64,000 nucleotides of DNA from Hyphomicrobiales bacterium (GTDB lineage: Bacteria > Pseudomonadota > Alphaproteobacteria > Rhizobiales > Rhizobiaceae): NCBI GenBank assembly GCA_900471485.1, contig UCEU01000023.1, forward strand, positions 1 through 64,000, given 5' to 3'. A model generated the notes under the pieces. It made no database searches and had not been told where the DNA came from. It saw only the letters and a list, made by a program, of their open reading frames with translations. Of the stretch, positions 1 to 7,979 are shown one piece after another; the stretch's first letter is position 1, and each line of letters starts with the position of its first letter. The position numbers were made by a program, and so were the translations under genes.

Positions 1-45
1 AGGGGTTGGGGAGGGGAATTCGCGACAAATATCGAGGAGAAACAG

Positions 46-843
46 ATGCCAAACCTCAAAGTCAAACCAACAGGCACGCACGGCCGCGTCACGCATGTGA
101 CGCCCGAGAGCGCCGGCTGGACCTATGTCGGCTTCGACATGCACCGGCTGAAGGCCGGCGAGACGGTGTCGGGCGAGACCGGCGAGCGTGAAGTCTGCCT
201 CGTCTGGGTGAGCGGCAAAGGGAAGGCCAGCGCCGGCACCAGGGATTTCGGCACGCTCGGCGAGCGGATGAGCCCGTTCGATGGGGCGCCGCATGCGGTC
301 TATATCCCGATGGAATCGGCGTGGTCGGTGACGGCCGAGACCGATCTGGAGCTGGCGGTCTGCTCGGCGCCTGGCGGTGGCGCCTACGAGGCGAAGGTGA
401 TCCCGCCGGGCACGCATCCAGCGCTGACGCGCGGCAAGGGCACCAACGTGCGCTACGTCAACAACATCATGCCCGAGGATGACGCGTCGGCCTATTCGCT
501 GCTCGTCGTCGAAGTGATCACGCCGGGCGGGCACACCTCCTCCTACCCGCCGCACAAGCACGACCAGGACAACCTGCCGAACGAAAGCTTCCTCGAGGAG
601 ACCTATTATCACCGCCTGAACCCGCCCCAGGGTTTCGGGTTCCAGCGCGTCTATACCGACGACCGGTCGCTTGATGAGGCGATGGTGCTTGAAGATGGCG
701 ACGTGACACTGGTGCCGAAAGGGTATCACCCTTGCGCTGCCACGCACGGCTACGATCTCTACTATCTCAACGTCATGGCCGGCCCGAAGCGCGTCTGGAA
801 GTTCTACAACGCGCCGGAGCATGAATGGCTGCTCAAGGCCTGA
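46..843 (+). CDS. iolB: 5-deoxy-glucuronate isomerase IolB
   Basis: Isomerises 5-deoxy-D-glucuronate to 2-deoxy-5-keto-D-gluconate in cytosolic myo-inositol catabolism. The 265-residue protein has the normal family length and the two-cupin IolB pattern. The likely metal-binding cluster is H170 and H172 with E184/E185, in a segment reading PPHKHDQDN then ESFLEETYYHR. A Shine-Dalgarno AGGAGAAACAG lies directly before the ATG. It ends just before a strong terminator at 862-891, so it is probably the last gene of an iol operon that begins outside the window. Identification is by family resemblance and is firm. Confidence 0.95.
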   Translation: MPNLKVKPTGTHGRVTHVTPESAGWTYVGFDMHRLKAGETVSGETGEREVCLVWVSGKGKASAGTRDFGTLGERMSPFDGAPHAVYIPMESAWSVTAETDLELAVCSAPGGGAYEAKVIPPGTHPALTRGKGTNVRYVNNIMPEDDASAYSLLVVEVITPGGHTSSYPPHKHDQDNLPNESFLEETYYHRLNPPQGFGFQRVYTDDRSLDEAMVLEDGDVTLVPKGYHPCAATHGYDLYYLNVMAGPKRVWKFYNAPEHEWLLKA

Positions 844-861
844 GATCGGAAGCATGACGAT

Positions 862-891
862 AAAAGCCGCGCCTCGACAGCGCGGCTTTTT
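862..891 (+). terminator. Intrinsic terminator after iolB
   Basis: AAAGCCGCGC and GCGCGGCTTTTT form a 10-bp stem around a 7-base loop, followed by a T run. It closes the iolB transcript. The A run on the other side means it could also stop leftward transcription from the convergent gene. Confidence 0.85.
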
Positions 892-908
892 GCTTCAAGT
901 GCGCGGCA

Positions 909-1343
909 TCAGATGTCGAGGACCAGATGCGGGACGCCATTCGAAGTCTTGCGCGGCGATATGCCGTTCTCATCGACTTGGGCGTTGATGCGTTGTCGAA
1001 AGGCCGAGAAGCTTTCAAAAGTGACGACGTCCACCGGCTCGTCGAAGTGGATGGTGATCTTGTGATCCCCTCCCGGCAGCGCCGCCATCGCGAGAACCTT
1101 GCCGGTGAACGGCTGGTTGAGATAGCGGCCGCGAATGCGGGCGCCGACGGTGATTGCGGCCAAGGACGGCATGTTGGTTTTAGCGGCCAGCGCGGAAAGC
1201 GTATTCCAGTCGCGCACGCCGTATTGCTGCGCCACGAGCTCAAGGGCGGCGCCATGGGCGATGGATGTGCCACGCTCGGTCATGGCCTGGCGCAGACGCT
1301 TCGCCTGGGATTTCAGTTCGTCGATTGATGGGTAAGCAGTCAC
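909..1343 (-). CDS. Glyoxalase-superfamily-related protein
   Basis: A 144-residue cytosolic protein. Its N-terminus (SIDELKSQAKRLRQ, then SHGAALELVAQQYG-type residues and VRDWNTLSAL) matches a small domain usually annotated as glyoxalase-related. That domain is often found fused to, or in place of, a vicinal oxygen chelate domain. The C-terminal half (residues 60-144) looks like a beta-rich partner domain. No enzymatic metal site can be pointed to, so no reaction is assigned. It is convergent with iolB and stands alone. Confidence 0.7.
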   Translation of the reverse strand: MTAYPSIDELKSQAKRLRQAMTERGTSIAHGAALELVAQQYGVRDWNTLSALAAKTNMPSLAAITVGARIRGRYLNQPFTGKVLAMAALPGGDHKITIHFDEPVDVVTFESFSAFRQRINAQVDENGISPRKTSNGVPHLVLDI

Positions 1344-1683
1344 GGATTAAGCCTTTCGGAAGGCATGCCATTTCGACCGTAACAAGGGAGCTCGCATTGC
1401 CTGCAGTCAGCATGCACCAATAGGCGTGTGACCATTCATATCCGGAACTTCACCATGGACTGACATCCGCGAGCGGCAGGCGTTCCTGAACCTCTTATTG
1501 ATATGCCCGATGGCCGGTCCGACGTCAAGCTTGCCGAAACAAGCGGCAATCGGGAGCATTTCTGCCCGGAAATGAGCCAAATAACGCTCCAGACACGCAT
1601 AAGCTTCGGGTTTTAAACGTCTTCTTCAAGAGTTGTCAGCATTCTTGCGTTAGTCTCAACACATACAACCAGCGGAGGCTGAC
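1344..1683. other. Intergenic region, 340 bp
   Basis: This separates the divergent glyoxalase-related gene and first PilZ gene and should hold both promoters. The only structure I see is a weak hairpin TTGCCG/CGGCAA at 1531-1549. No convincing ORF, tRNA or repeat was recognised. Confidence 0.6.
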
Positions 1684-2022
1684 ATGGCCTTTCAGATGCA
1701 CCTCGATAGCGAAAAGTCGGAACAGGCCTACCAGGAATTTTCGCTCGACCGACCGGGCAAGATCATCTTCGTCGGCCATCATCTGAGCACCGGCACGCAG
1801 GTCAAATGCCTGATCCGCACCATCACGCTCGCCGGCGCGGTACTCGAGGTCAATCCTGGTGTCGAAGTGCCGAACCATTTCTTCCTGGAAATTCTCGGCA
1901 TTCATGACGAACTGGGCGCGACTGTCGTCAAGCGGGAAGCGGAACTGGTGACGATCAGCTTCAACATGCTGATCAATGCCGAATTCCTGCACCATGTGCT
2001 GCGACTGAACTTCGAGGTCTAG
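1684..2022 (+). CDS. PilZ-like small protein (degenerate motif)
   Basis: A 112-residue single-domain protein. It resembles the second PilZ protein in this window (3260-3655) in its core: both have a segment ending in ..FFLEILG or ..YYLNILG followed by a conserved C-terminal half. The usual cyclic-di-GMP ligands, RxxxR and (D/N)xSxxG, are not evident; the second position reads ITLAGAVLEV. It may fold like PilZ without binding the nucleotide. A Shine-Dalgarno GGAGG lies 7 bases before the ATG. It is followed by a hairpin shared with the convergent downstream gene. Confidence 0.7.
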   Translation: MAFQMHLDSEKSEQAYQEFSLDRPGKIIFVGHHLSTGTQVKCLIRTITLAGAVLEVNPGVEVPNHFFLEILGIHDELGATVVKREAELVTISFNMLINAEFLHHVLRLNFEV

Positions 2023-2031
2023 CAAGAAAGA

Positions 2032-2056
2032 GGCGCGGACAAAGCCCGCGCCGTCT
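2032..2056. terminator. Hairpin between convergent genes
   Basis: GGCGCGG (2032-2038) and CCGCGCC (2046-2052) form a 7-bp GC stem with a 7-base loop, followed by GTCTT. It lies between the 3' ends of the PilZ-like and host-attachment genes. Confidence 0.6.
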
Positions 2057-2059
2057 TCA

Positions 2060-2506
2060 TCAGGCTGCAAGCCGCCGCTCGATCTGATCGACCGGCAGAT
2101 TGGTGTAGTCCTTTGGAACTTCGGCCGAAATGGCCGCCTGCGCGTCGGCGCTGAGGCATGTCCTCAACGTTCCAAGAGCCCGTGGCGGTGCGACCAGGAT
2201 GATGTGGCTGCCGTTCCTGTCGTGGACGATTTCATCCAGCTTCGTAGCGACCTCCTTGAGAAACTGCGTTTCCGCCTGATCGTGCCAATCGGTCTCCGCC
2301 ACGGCGCTGCCGCTGGTACCATCGGCCGAATAGGTCCTGCCGGGCTTGTCGGTTCCGATCTCGCGATCAGCTTCGTTCGGCTGTGACAGCGTCTCTTCAA
2401 CCTTCAAGTTCATCAACTGCGCGTCACCGGCGTTTTGCATGATCAAAGCCTTTGCGCCATCACAGACGACCACCCATGATTTCCAAGGGACTCTGATGTC
2501 AGCCAT
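2060..2506 (-). CDS. Host attachment family protein (AtsE-like)
   Basis: This 148-residue protein belongs to the host-attachment family named after Agrobacterium attachment studies. Its biochemical role is unknown. The start is the internal ATG (MADIRVPWKSW), because GAGGAG lies 9 bases upstream; a longer in-frame extension to 2557 has no such site. Family features visible are an N-terminal strand VVVCDGAKALIM, a variable acidic middle, and a C-terminal HIILVAPPRALGTLR segment resembling an eRF1/host-attachment fold. No signal peptide is seen. Confidence 0.8.
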   Translation of the reverse strand: MADIRVPWKSWVVVCDGAKALIMQNAGDAQLMNLKVEETLSQPNEADREIGTDKPGRTYSADGTSGSAVAETDWHDQAETQFLKEVATKLDEIVHDRNGSHIILVAPPRALGTLRTCLSADAQAAISAEVPKDYTNLPVDQIERRLAA

Positions 2507-2681
2507 TTCAATCTCCTCGTTATTTTGTTCCGGCGCGGGGGCGCGCGGAAAGTTCAACGAAAACAGAACGTGCGGGCGCCGAAAGAGTTCGAGCGCAATC
2601 TCCTTATTTCATTTCGAGGCCTGAACGATCCAACCACGTCGCGCAAGCGTAGCAAGTGACGGATGAAGGGAGCAGGCACGG

Positions 2682-3080
2682 ATGAAGACCACCATAGCAT
2701 ATGCAGGCACGCTGATCGCCTTTCTCGCAGTGGATGCAATCTGGCTTGGGCTGGTGGCCCGGACATTCTACCGCGACCAGCTGGGTGAACTCATGCTTCC
2801 GTCACCCAATTTCGCGGTCGCCGCGATATTCTATGTCTTCTTCGCAGCGGCTATCGTTTTCCTGGCCGTGTTGCCTGGGCTCGCCGCGGGATCATTGGCT
2901 ACGGTCATTATCAACGGCGCGATCCTCGGCCTGGCCGCCTACGGCACCTACGACATCACCAACCTTGCGACGCTGAAGAACTGGCCGGTGATAGTTACGA
3001 TCGTCGACATGGCCTGGGGCACGTTCCTGACCGCGTTCGCCGCGACCGGCGGCTTCCTGGTTGCGCGTCTGTTCGACTAA
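2682..3080 (+). CDS. DUF2177 family integral membrane protein
   Basis: A 132-residue inner-membrane protein with four predicted hydrophobic helices at about residues 5-25, 45-65, 70-90 and 105-128. The pattern (YAGTLIAFLAVDAIWLGLV near the start, GTYDITNLATLKNWP between helices) is typical of DUF2177. Function is unknown. It is monocistronic between divergent and downstream genes with gaps on both sides. Confidence 0.8.
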   Translation: MKTTIAYAGTLIAFLAVDAIWLGLVARTFYRDQLGELMLPSPNFAVAAIFYVFFAAAIVFLAVLPGLAAGSLATVIINGAILGLAAYGTYDITNLATLKNWPVIVTIVDMAWGTFLTAFAATGGFLVARLFD

Positions 3081-3259
3081 GCATTTCACGAATATCACAT
3101 TTCACTAATTATGCTGACGGTAGCCGATACAACCTGAACGGCTCCTAAAACGCGATTTCATTAAAATTGCATTCTCTTATTTGACAAAGGCGAAAAGCAT
3201 TCGTGTGAGGCTTCACCCGTAAAGAAACGCGAACGAGCCTGGTTTAGGAGAGAAGTGGG

Positions 3260-3655
3260 ATGTCGATGCTTCGAGCCACGCACCTTGCGACCGTCAAATC
3301 CGAAGTCTACGAGACGCGCTGGGAGCAGTTCCATGTGAGACGCCCGGCCCGGATCGTCGCTGTCAGGCCGTGCCTGACCGGTATTTCGATCCGCAGCGCC
3401 GAGATCGTCGACATCTCGCGCGGCGGCGCGAGCTTCATCGTTTCTTCGACGGCGGGGCTGCCCAAGCACTATTACCTCAACATCTTGGGTCTTGCTCACC
3501 GCATCGGCTGCGCGGAAGTCTACCGCAACAATGAGCGGATCAACGTTCGCTTCATCAACACGCTGGAACCGGAAGTGCTCCGCCGCGTCGTTCGCGCCGA
3601 CTTCATGGCCGGCAATATCGAAGCGCTGGAAGCGAGCCGCTCGGCACGCATGTAG
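3260..3655 (+). CDS. PilZ domain protein with intact c-di-GMP motif
   Basis: A 131-residue single-domain PilZ protein. Both signature motifs are present: RRPAR (RxxxR) near residues 27-31 and DISRGG (DxSxxG) near residue 53. Cyclic-di-GMP binding is therefore likely by family knowledge. Output partners are unknown. A Shine-Dalgarno AGGAGAGAAGTGGG precedes the ATG. Its core is similar to the degenerate PilZ-like protein at 1684-2022, suggesting an old duplication. Confidence 0.8.
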   Translation: MSMLRATHLATVKSEVYETRWEQFHVRRPARIVAVRPCLTGISIRSAEIVDISRGGASFIVSSTAGLPKHYYLNILGLAHRIGCAEVYRNNERINVRFINTLEPEVLRRVVRADFMAGNIEALEASRSARM

Positions 3656-3744
3656 CGACCAACTCTTGGAATAATCTTCCTTGCCATGGCGACCGGCGCG
3701 CCTATTGTGGGCGCGATTTCAATCGTCCAGGAAATGCCTCAGAA

Positions 3745-4857
3745 ATGTCCGCCTTCTCGCGCTTCACGCCCCTTGTCAGCGCCCTTCCTTCCACTGTTCC
3801 CTTTGTCGGCCCCGAGGCCATCGAGCGCCAGCGTGGCCTCGCTGTCAAGGCGCGCATCGGCGCCAACGAGAACGGCTTCGGTCCCGCCCCTTCCGTGATT
3901 GCCGCCATGCGGGAGCATGCGACAGGCATCTGGAAATATGCCGACCCCGAAAATTATGAACTGAAGGAAGTGCTCTCCGCGCATCTGGGCGTGGCGCCCG
4001 CCAATATCGCGATCGGCGGCGGCATCGATGAGTTGCTCGGGCAGATCGTGCGGCTGGTGATCGACCCCGGCATGCCTGTCGTGACCTCGCTCGGCGGCTA
4101 TCCGACGTTCAATTTCCACGTCAACGGCTTCGGCGGCCGTCTCGTGACCGTGCCCTACAAGGACGATCGCGAAGATCTCGGCGGGTTGCTCGACGCCGTA
4201 AAGCGCGAAAACGCGCCGCTGGTCTATTTCGCCAACCCCGACAATCCGATGGGAAGCTGGTGGGATGCGGAGAGCATCGTCGAATTCGCCTGCGCCCTGC
4301 CTGAAACAACGCTTCTCATCCTCGACGAGGCCTATAGCGAAACAGGTCCGGAAGGCTCCCTGCCCGGCATCAAGACACTTATCGACCTGCCGAACGTGAT
4401 CCGCACACGAACCTTCTCGAAGGCCTATGGCCTGGCAGGTGCACGCGTCGGCTATGCCATCTCGACGCCTGGAACAGCATCGGCCTTCGACAAGATCCGC
4501 AACCATTTCGGCATGAACAGGCTGGCGACGGCCGCTGCAGTCGCCGCGATCAAGGATCAGGCTTATCTCACCGAAGTGGTCGGCAATATCCATGCGGCGC
4601 GCGAGCGGATTGCCGGTATTGCCTTGGCGAACAATCTCAAGCCGCTGGCTTCGGCAACGAATTTCGTCGCGGTCGACGCCGGACGCGACGGAGATTATGC
4701 ACGGGCCATTGTCGATGGTTTGATGCAACACGGCGTCTTCATTCGCATGCCAGGTGTCGCGCCGCTCAATCGCTGCATCCGCGTCAGCGTCGGGCCGGAG
4801 AGCGACATGGCGCTGTTCGAAGCGTCATTGCCCGAAGTGCTGAAGTCGCTCGGCTGA
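3745..4857 (+). CDS. PLP-dependent aminotransferase, HisC-like
   Basis: A 370-residue fold-type I class I/II aminotransferase related to histidinol-phosphate aminotransferase. Visible features are ANENGFGP near the N-terminus, GGGIDELL in the cofactor region, YFANPDNPMGSW (substrate/PLP loop), LDEAYSE, and the Schiff-base lysine segment RTFSKAYGLAGARVGY. Length is normal for the family. Context does not include his genes, so it may be a paralogue acting on another amino acid. It is followed by a strong terminator. Confidence 0.85.
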   Translation: MSAFSRFTPLVSALPSTVPFVGPEAIERQRGLAVKARIGANENGFGPAPSVIAAMREHATGIWKYADPENYELKEVLSAHLGVAPANIAIGGGIDELLGQIVRLVIDPGMPVVTSLGGYPTFNFHVNGFGGRLVTVPYKDDREDLGGLLDAVKRENAPLVYFANPDNPMGSWWDAESIVEFACALPETTLLILDEAYSETGPEGSLPGIKTLIDLPNVIRTRTFSKAYGLAGARVGYAISTPGTASAFDKIRNHFGMNRLATAAAVAAIKDQAYLTEVVGNIHAARERIAGIALANNLKPLASATNFVAVDAGRDGDYARAIVDGLMQHGVFIRMPGVAPLNRCIRVSVGPESDMALFEASLPEVLKSLG

Positions 4858-4869
4858 TCAAAACGCGAT

Positions 4870-4909
4870 GAACCGCGCCGGCCTTGTTTCTGCCGGTCGC
4901 GGTTCTTTT
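4870..4909 (+). terminator. Intrinsic terminator after HisC-like gene
   Basis: GAACCGCG (4870-4877) pairs with CGCGGTTC (4898-4905), with an additional inner CCGGC/GCCGG stem, followed by TTTT. Confidence 0.85.
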
Positions 4910-4986
4910 CGATCCGGCGCGGCGCATCACGGCACCTGCCAGTCCCTCTTCAGAGGTTGTTGTTCTTATTTGGATCGACGTTTTTC

Positions 4987-5253
4987 TTAGTGAACCGTCA
5001 TCCACTCGCGGGCGGCGCGCAGCGCCTCGACGAGTTGCATCTTGTCCATACCGGCCGCGACATCGGCGCGCAGTTCGGCGGCCCGGTCGTTGCCCTTGAT
5101 CGCGGCGATGTTCAGCCATTTGTGAGCGGCGATCAGGTCCACGGCGCAGCCGCGACCCGTCGCATACATCAAGCCCATTTCGCAGAAGACATCGGCGTTG
5201 TTTTCGCCACCCATGGTGGCCATTTCAGCATTGTGCATTTCAAAGCGTGCCAT
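4987..5253 (-). CDS. Sel1-repeat-like small protein
   Basis: An 88-residue protein with one Sel1-like (TPR-related) repeat, FCEMGLMYATGRGCAVDLIAAHKWLNIAA at residues 23-51. It has no signal peptide. Sel1 repeats generally mediate protein-protein contacts; no partner can be inferred. A weak GGGA site lies 9 bases before the ATG. It is convergent with the aminotransferase. Confidence 0.75.
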   Translation of the reverse strand: MARFEMHNAEMATMGGENNADVFCEMGLMYATGRGCAVDLIAAHKWLNIAAIKGNDRAAELRADVAAGMDKMQLVEALRAAREWMTVH

Positions 5254-5694
5254 CGGTTTATCCCTGTTTAGCCTGTTGTCGACTTACCCTGTTTTACCTT
5301 CCGGGCCTCGCCGTCTAACGCGGCTTCTGGTCCCTTCGGTCCGGCGGGTTTGCCCCGCTCGTTTGATGACCCCACTATGCCCCAGCGGCTTCAAAAAACG
5401 CCTAAAATGCATGATTAATTTGAGACAAACAAAGTGCAAACGCTTGGTAAACTTGGTTTTTTGTTAAACATCGCACCCCCTATCAATTAAGGATTTCGCG
5501 GTGATGTTTACGAAAAATTCAGATCTGAAAATCAACCCTTTGTTCACCACGATAAAAGCAGCAAAAATGAAATAGCCTGAATTTCCGCTGCTTTAGACGA
5601 GGCAAAAGACCCAGCTTGCGGGCCGGAAACGATATTTACCTTTACGTTCGCGTCAGTTATTTTGCGCGCCGAGGATATCAGGGGGAGAAACAGT
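5254..5694. other. AT-richer intergenic region, 441 bp
   Basis: This lies between the divergent Sel1-like and DUF2147 genes and is distinctly less GC-rich than its surroundings between 5390 and 5570. It contains an inverted repeat TAAACATC (5465-5472) / GATGTTTA (5503-5510), with no identified binding protein. No ORF or RNA gene was recognised. It probably holds both promoters. Confidence 0.5.
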
Positions 5695-6033
5695 ATGATC
5701 CGCAGTCTCATTCTCGCGGGCGCGCTTGCGCTCTCGGCAACGGTTGCGAGCGCTGAGGAGCCGATCGTCGGCAACTGGAAGACCGCTTCGGGCGACACAG
5801 CCGTCATTGCTTCATGCGGCGGCGGCTACTGCATCACGCTGAAGACGGGAAAATATGCAGGCAGGAAGATCGGATCGCTTGCCGGCAAGGACGGTAGCTA
5901 TAATGGCGAGATTACCGATCCGGCCAACGACAAGACCTATAGCGGGTCTGGAACCGTCTCGGGTGGATCGCTGAAGATGCAGGGTTGCGTGCTGAAGATA
6001 CTCTGCAAGTCGCAGACCTGGACCCGGCTCTGA
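5695..6033 (+). CDS. Secreted DUF2147 domain protein
   Basis: A 112-residue protein with a clear Sec signal peptide (MIRSLILAGALALSATVASA, cleavage after residue 20) and a small beta-rich DUF2147-type body starting EEPIVGNWK. GNW followed by GGYC..LKTG fits the family. The role is unknown; it is expected to be periplasmic. The start was chosen because GGGGGAGAAACAGT immediately precedes this ATG. The two internal cysteine pairs could form disulfides. Confidence 0.8.
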   Translation: MIRSLILAGALALSATVASAEEPIVGNWKTASGDTAVIASCGGGYCITLKTGKYAGRKIGSLAGKDGSYNGEITDPANDKTYSGSGTVSGGSLKMQGCVLKILCKSQTWTRL

Positions 6034-6041
6034 TTGCCGAT

Positions 6042-6068
6042 GAAACGCCCGGCCGGATCGGGCGTTTC
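6042..6068 (+). terminator. Hairpin after DUF2147 gene
   Basis: GAAACGCCCG (6042-6051) and CGGGCGTTTC (6059-6068) form a perfect 10-bp stem with a 7-base loop. There is no T run, so termination strength is uncertain. Confidence 0.6.
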
Positions 6069-6185
6069 ACACATGCCGGGAAAGTCGTCGCATTTCTGAA
6101 CGGCTGATGAACCGCGATCTCAGCATCAGTTCAGCCAGAACATGGCAAAACCGTCCCAACGCTAAGGCGATATCGGGGCAAGGCC

Positions 6186-6362
6186 ATGGAAATGATGATA
6201 CTGGCAAGACGTTTCACCATCATCTCGCTGTTTGCGGCGATCTTCGCCGTGACGTTCTCGGCAGCGGTCAGCCGCAATGCCGGCGGCGGCGCTCAGTCGC
6301 ACTTCGGCGCCAACTACACCTGCCTTGACGGCAGCGGGCCGGCCTGCGTCGCACGCAACTGA
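6186..6362 (+). CDS. Small secreted or membrane-anchored hypothetical protein
   Basis: A 58-codon reading frame with an N-terminal signal-like sequence (LARRFTIISLFAAIFAVTFSA). The body is short and glycine/alanine-rich with two cysteines (YTC..and PAC), ending VARN. AAGGCC precedes the ATG, and a hairpin at 6370-6395 follows directly. The signal peptide and the terminator make it plausible, but I recognise no family. Confidence 0.5.
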   Translation: MEMMILARRFTIISLFAAIFAVTFSAAVSRNAGGGAQSHFGANYTCLDGSGPACVARN

Positions 6363-6369
6363 CGATAAA

Positions 6370-6395
6370 GGCCCTGACCTGACGTGATCAGGGCC
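6370..6395 (+). terminator. Hairpin after small secreted protein gene
   Basis: GGCCCTGA (6370-6377) pairs with TCAGGGCC (6388-6395) around a 10-base loop, followed by ATTCAAAA. It has no strong T run. Confidence 0.55.
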
Positions 6396-6463
6396 ATTCA
6401 AAAATCTGCGACCGCCAATTCACACGTCGTTTGCTTGTAAAAAACATCACTCTATAATGTCTC

Positions 6464-7963
6464 ATGAGCAAACGAATCTCTTCCGCACCTCTCGACGTTT
6501 CATCTCCAACTCCCTTCGTGCCGCGGACAATCGACGACCCCGCAGTCGCCGTCGATCTGCTCACGGAGTTGTACGAGCGCAATACGTCCTTCCTGATCGA
6601 TAACTTCGCAGAGCTTGCGAAAGGCGCGCCGATCACCTCGCGCTACCGCGCCTACTATCCGCAGGTTTCGATCGAAACCACCAGCTTCGGACATATCGAC
6701 ACCCGCCTCTCCTACGGGCACGTGACCGCGCCCGGCATCTACACGACCAGCGTGACGCGGCCGCGGCTGTTCAGGCACTATCTGAAGCAGCAGCTCGGCC
6801 TGCTGATGAAGAACCACAACGTGCCCGTCGTGGTGTCGGAATCGACGACACCGATCCCGCTCCACTTCGCGTTCGGCGAAGGGGCGCATGTCGAGGCATC
6901 GGCTTCCGCCTTCGTCGACATTCCGATGCGCGACCTTTTCGACACGCCGGATCTGAACACGACCGACGACGAGATCGCCAATGGCGAATACATCCCGCCG
7001 CCCGGCGAACCATCGCCGCTCGCCGCCTTCACGGCGCAGCGCACGGATTATTCGCTGGCCCGCCTCGCCCACTACACGGCGACCGGCGCGCAGCACTTCC
7101 AGAACTTCGTGCTGTTTACGAACTACCAGTTCTACATCGACGAGTTCTGCGCCTGGGCGCGCAAGCTGATGGCCGATGGCGGCGACGGATACACCTCCTT
7201 CGTCGAACCGGGCAACATCATCACTCATGCCGGCTCCAGCCAGCCGGAGACGGATGTGACGCTGGCGCGGCTGCCGCAGATGCCGGCCTATCACCTGAAG
7301 AAGAAGGGGCATGCCGGGATCACCATGATCAACATCGGCGTAGGCCCTTCCAACGCCAAGACCATTACCGACCATGTGGCCGTTCTGCGCCCACATGCCT
7401 GGCTGATGCTCGGCCATTGCGCGGGACTGCGCAACAGCCAGCGGCTCGGCGACTATGTCCTGGCGCACGCCTACATGCGCGAAGACCATGTGCTTGATGA
7501 CGACCTGCCGGTCTGGGTTCCGATCCCGGCGCTCGCGGAAGTGCAGGTCGCGCTTGAAAGTGCGGTAGCCGAAATCACCGGCTACGAAGGTTTCGAACTG
7601 AAGCGGATCATGCGCACGGGAACGGTCGGAACGATCGACAACCGCAACTGGGAGCTTCGCGACCAGCGCGGGCCGGTCAAGCGGCTGTCACAGGCGCGCG
7701 CTATCGCGCTCGATATGGAATCGGCCACGATCGCCGCCAACGGCTTCCGCTTCCGCGTACCCTACGGCACCCTGCTCTGCGTCTCCGACAAGCCGCTGCA
7801 TGGCGAGCTGAAGCTGCCGGGCATGGCAACGGCGTTCTATCGCACGCAGGTGAACCAGCACCTGCAGATTGGCATCCGCGCGATCCAGAAGCTCGCGGCC
7901 ATGCCGCCTGAAACCTTGCATTCCCGCAAGCTCCGAAGCTTCTTCGAGACGGCGTTTCAATAG
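6464..7963 (+). CDS. amn: AMP nucleosidase
   Basis: Hydrolyses AMP to adenine and ribose 5-phosphate, adjusting cytosolic adenylate pools and feeding purine salvage. At 499 residues it has the normal length: an N-terminal Amn-specific domain (about 1-190) and a C-terminal nucleoside-phosphorylase-like domain. The latter shows the GVGPSNAKTITDHVAVLRP and GHCAGLRNSQRLGDYVLAHAY motifs and a late ALDMESATIAANG segment, the conserved E of which binds ribose. It is monocistronic and convergent with the flippase-like gene 16 bp downstream. Confidence 0.95.
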   Translation: MSKRISSAPLDVSSPTPFVPRTIDDPAVAVDLLTELYERNTSFLIDNFAELAKGAPITSRYRAYYPQVSIETTSFGHIDTRLSYGHVTAPGIYTTSVTRPRLFRHYLKQQLGLLMKNHNVPVVVSESTTPIPLHFAFGEGAHVEASASAFVDIPMRDLFDTPDLNTTDDEIANGEYIPPPGEPSPLAAFTAQRTDYSLARLAHYTATGAQHFQNFVLFTNYQFYIDEFCAWARKLMADGGDGYTSFVEPGNIITHAGSSQPETDVTLARLPQMPAYHLKKKGHAGITMINIGVGPSNAKTITDHVAVLRPHAWLMLGHCAGLRNSQRLGDYVLAHAYMREDHVLDDDLPVWVPIPALAEVQVALESAVAEITGYEGFELKRIMRTGTVGTIDNRNWELRDQRGPVKRLSQARAIALDMESATIAANGFRFRVPYGTLLCVSDKPLHGELKLPGMATAFYRTQVNQHLQIGIRAIQKLAAMPPETLHSRKLRSFFETAFQ

Positions 7964-7979
7964 GGCTAAGCCGCGTGGC

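Noticed and set aside
5465..5510. Inverted repeat TAAACATC / GATGTTTA as an operator
   Set aside because: Arms are 30 bases apart in AT-rich DNA and could be chance; no regulator nearby.
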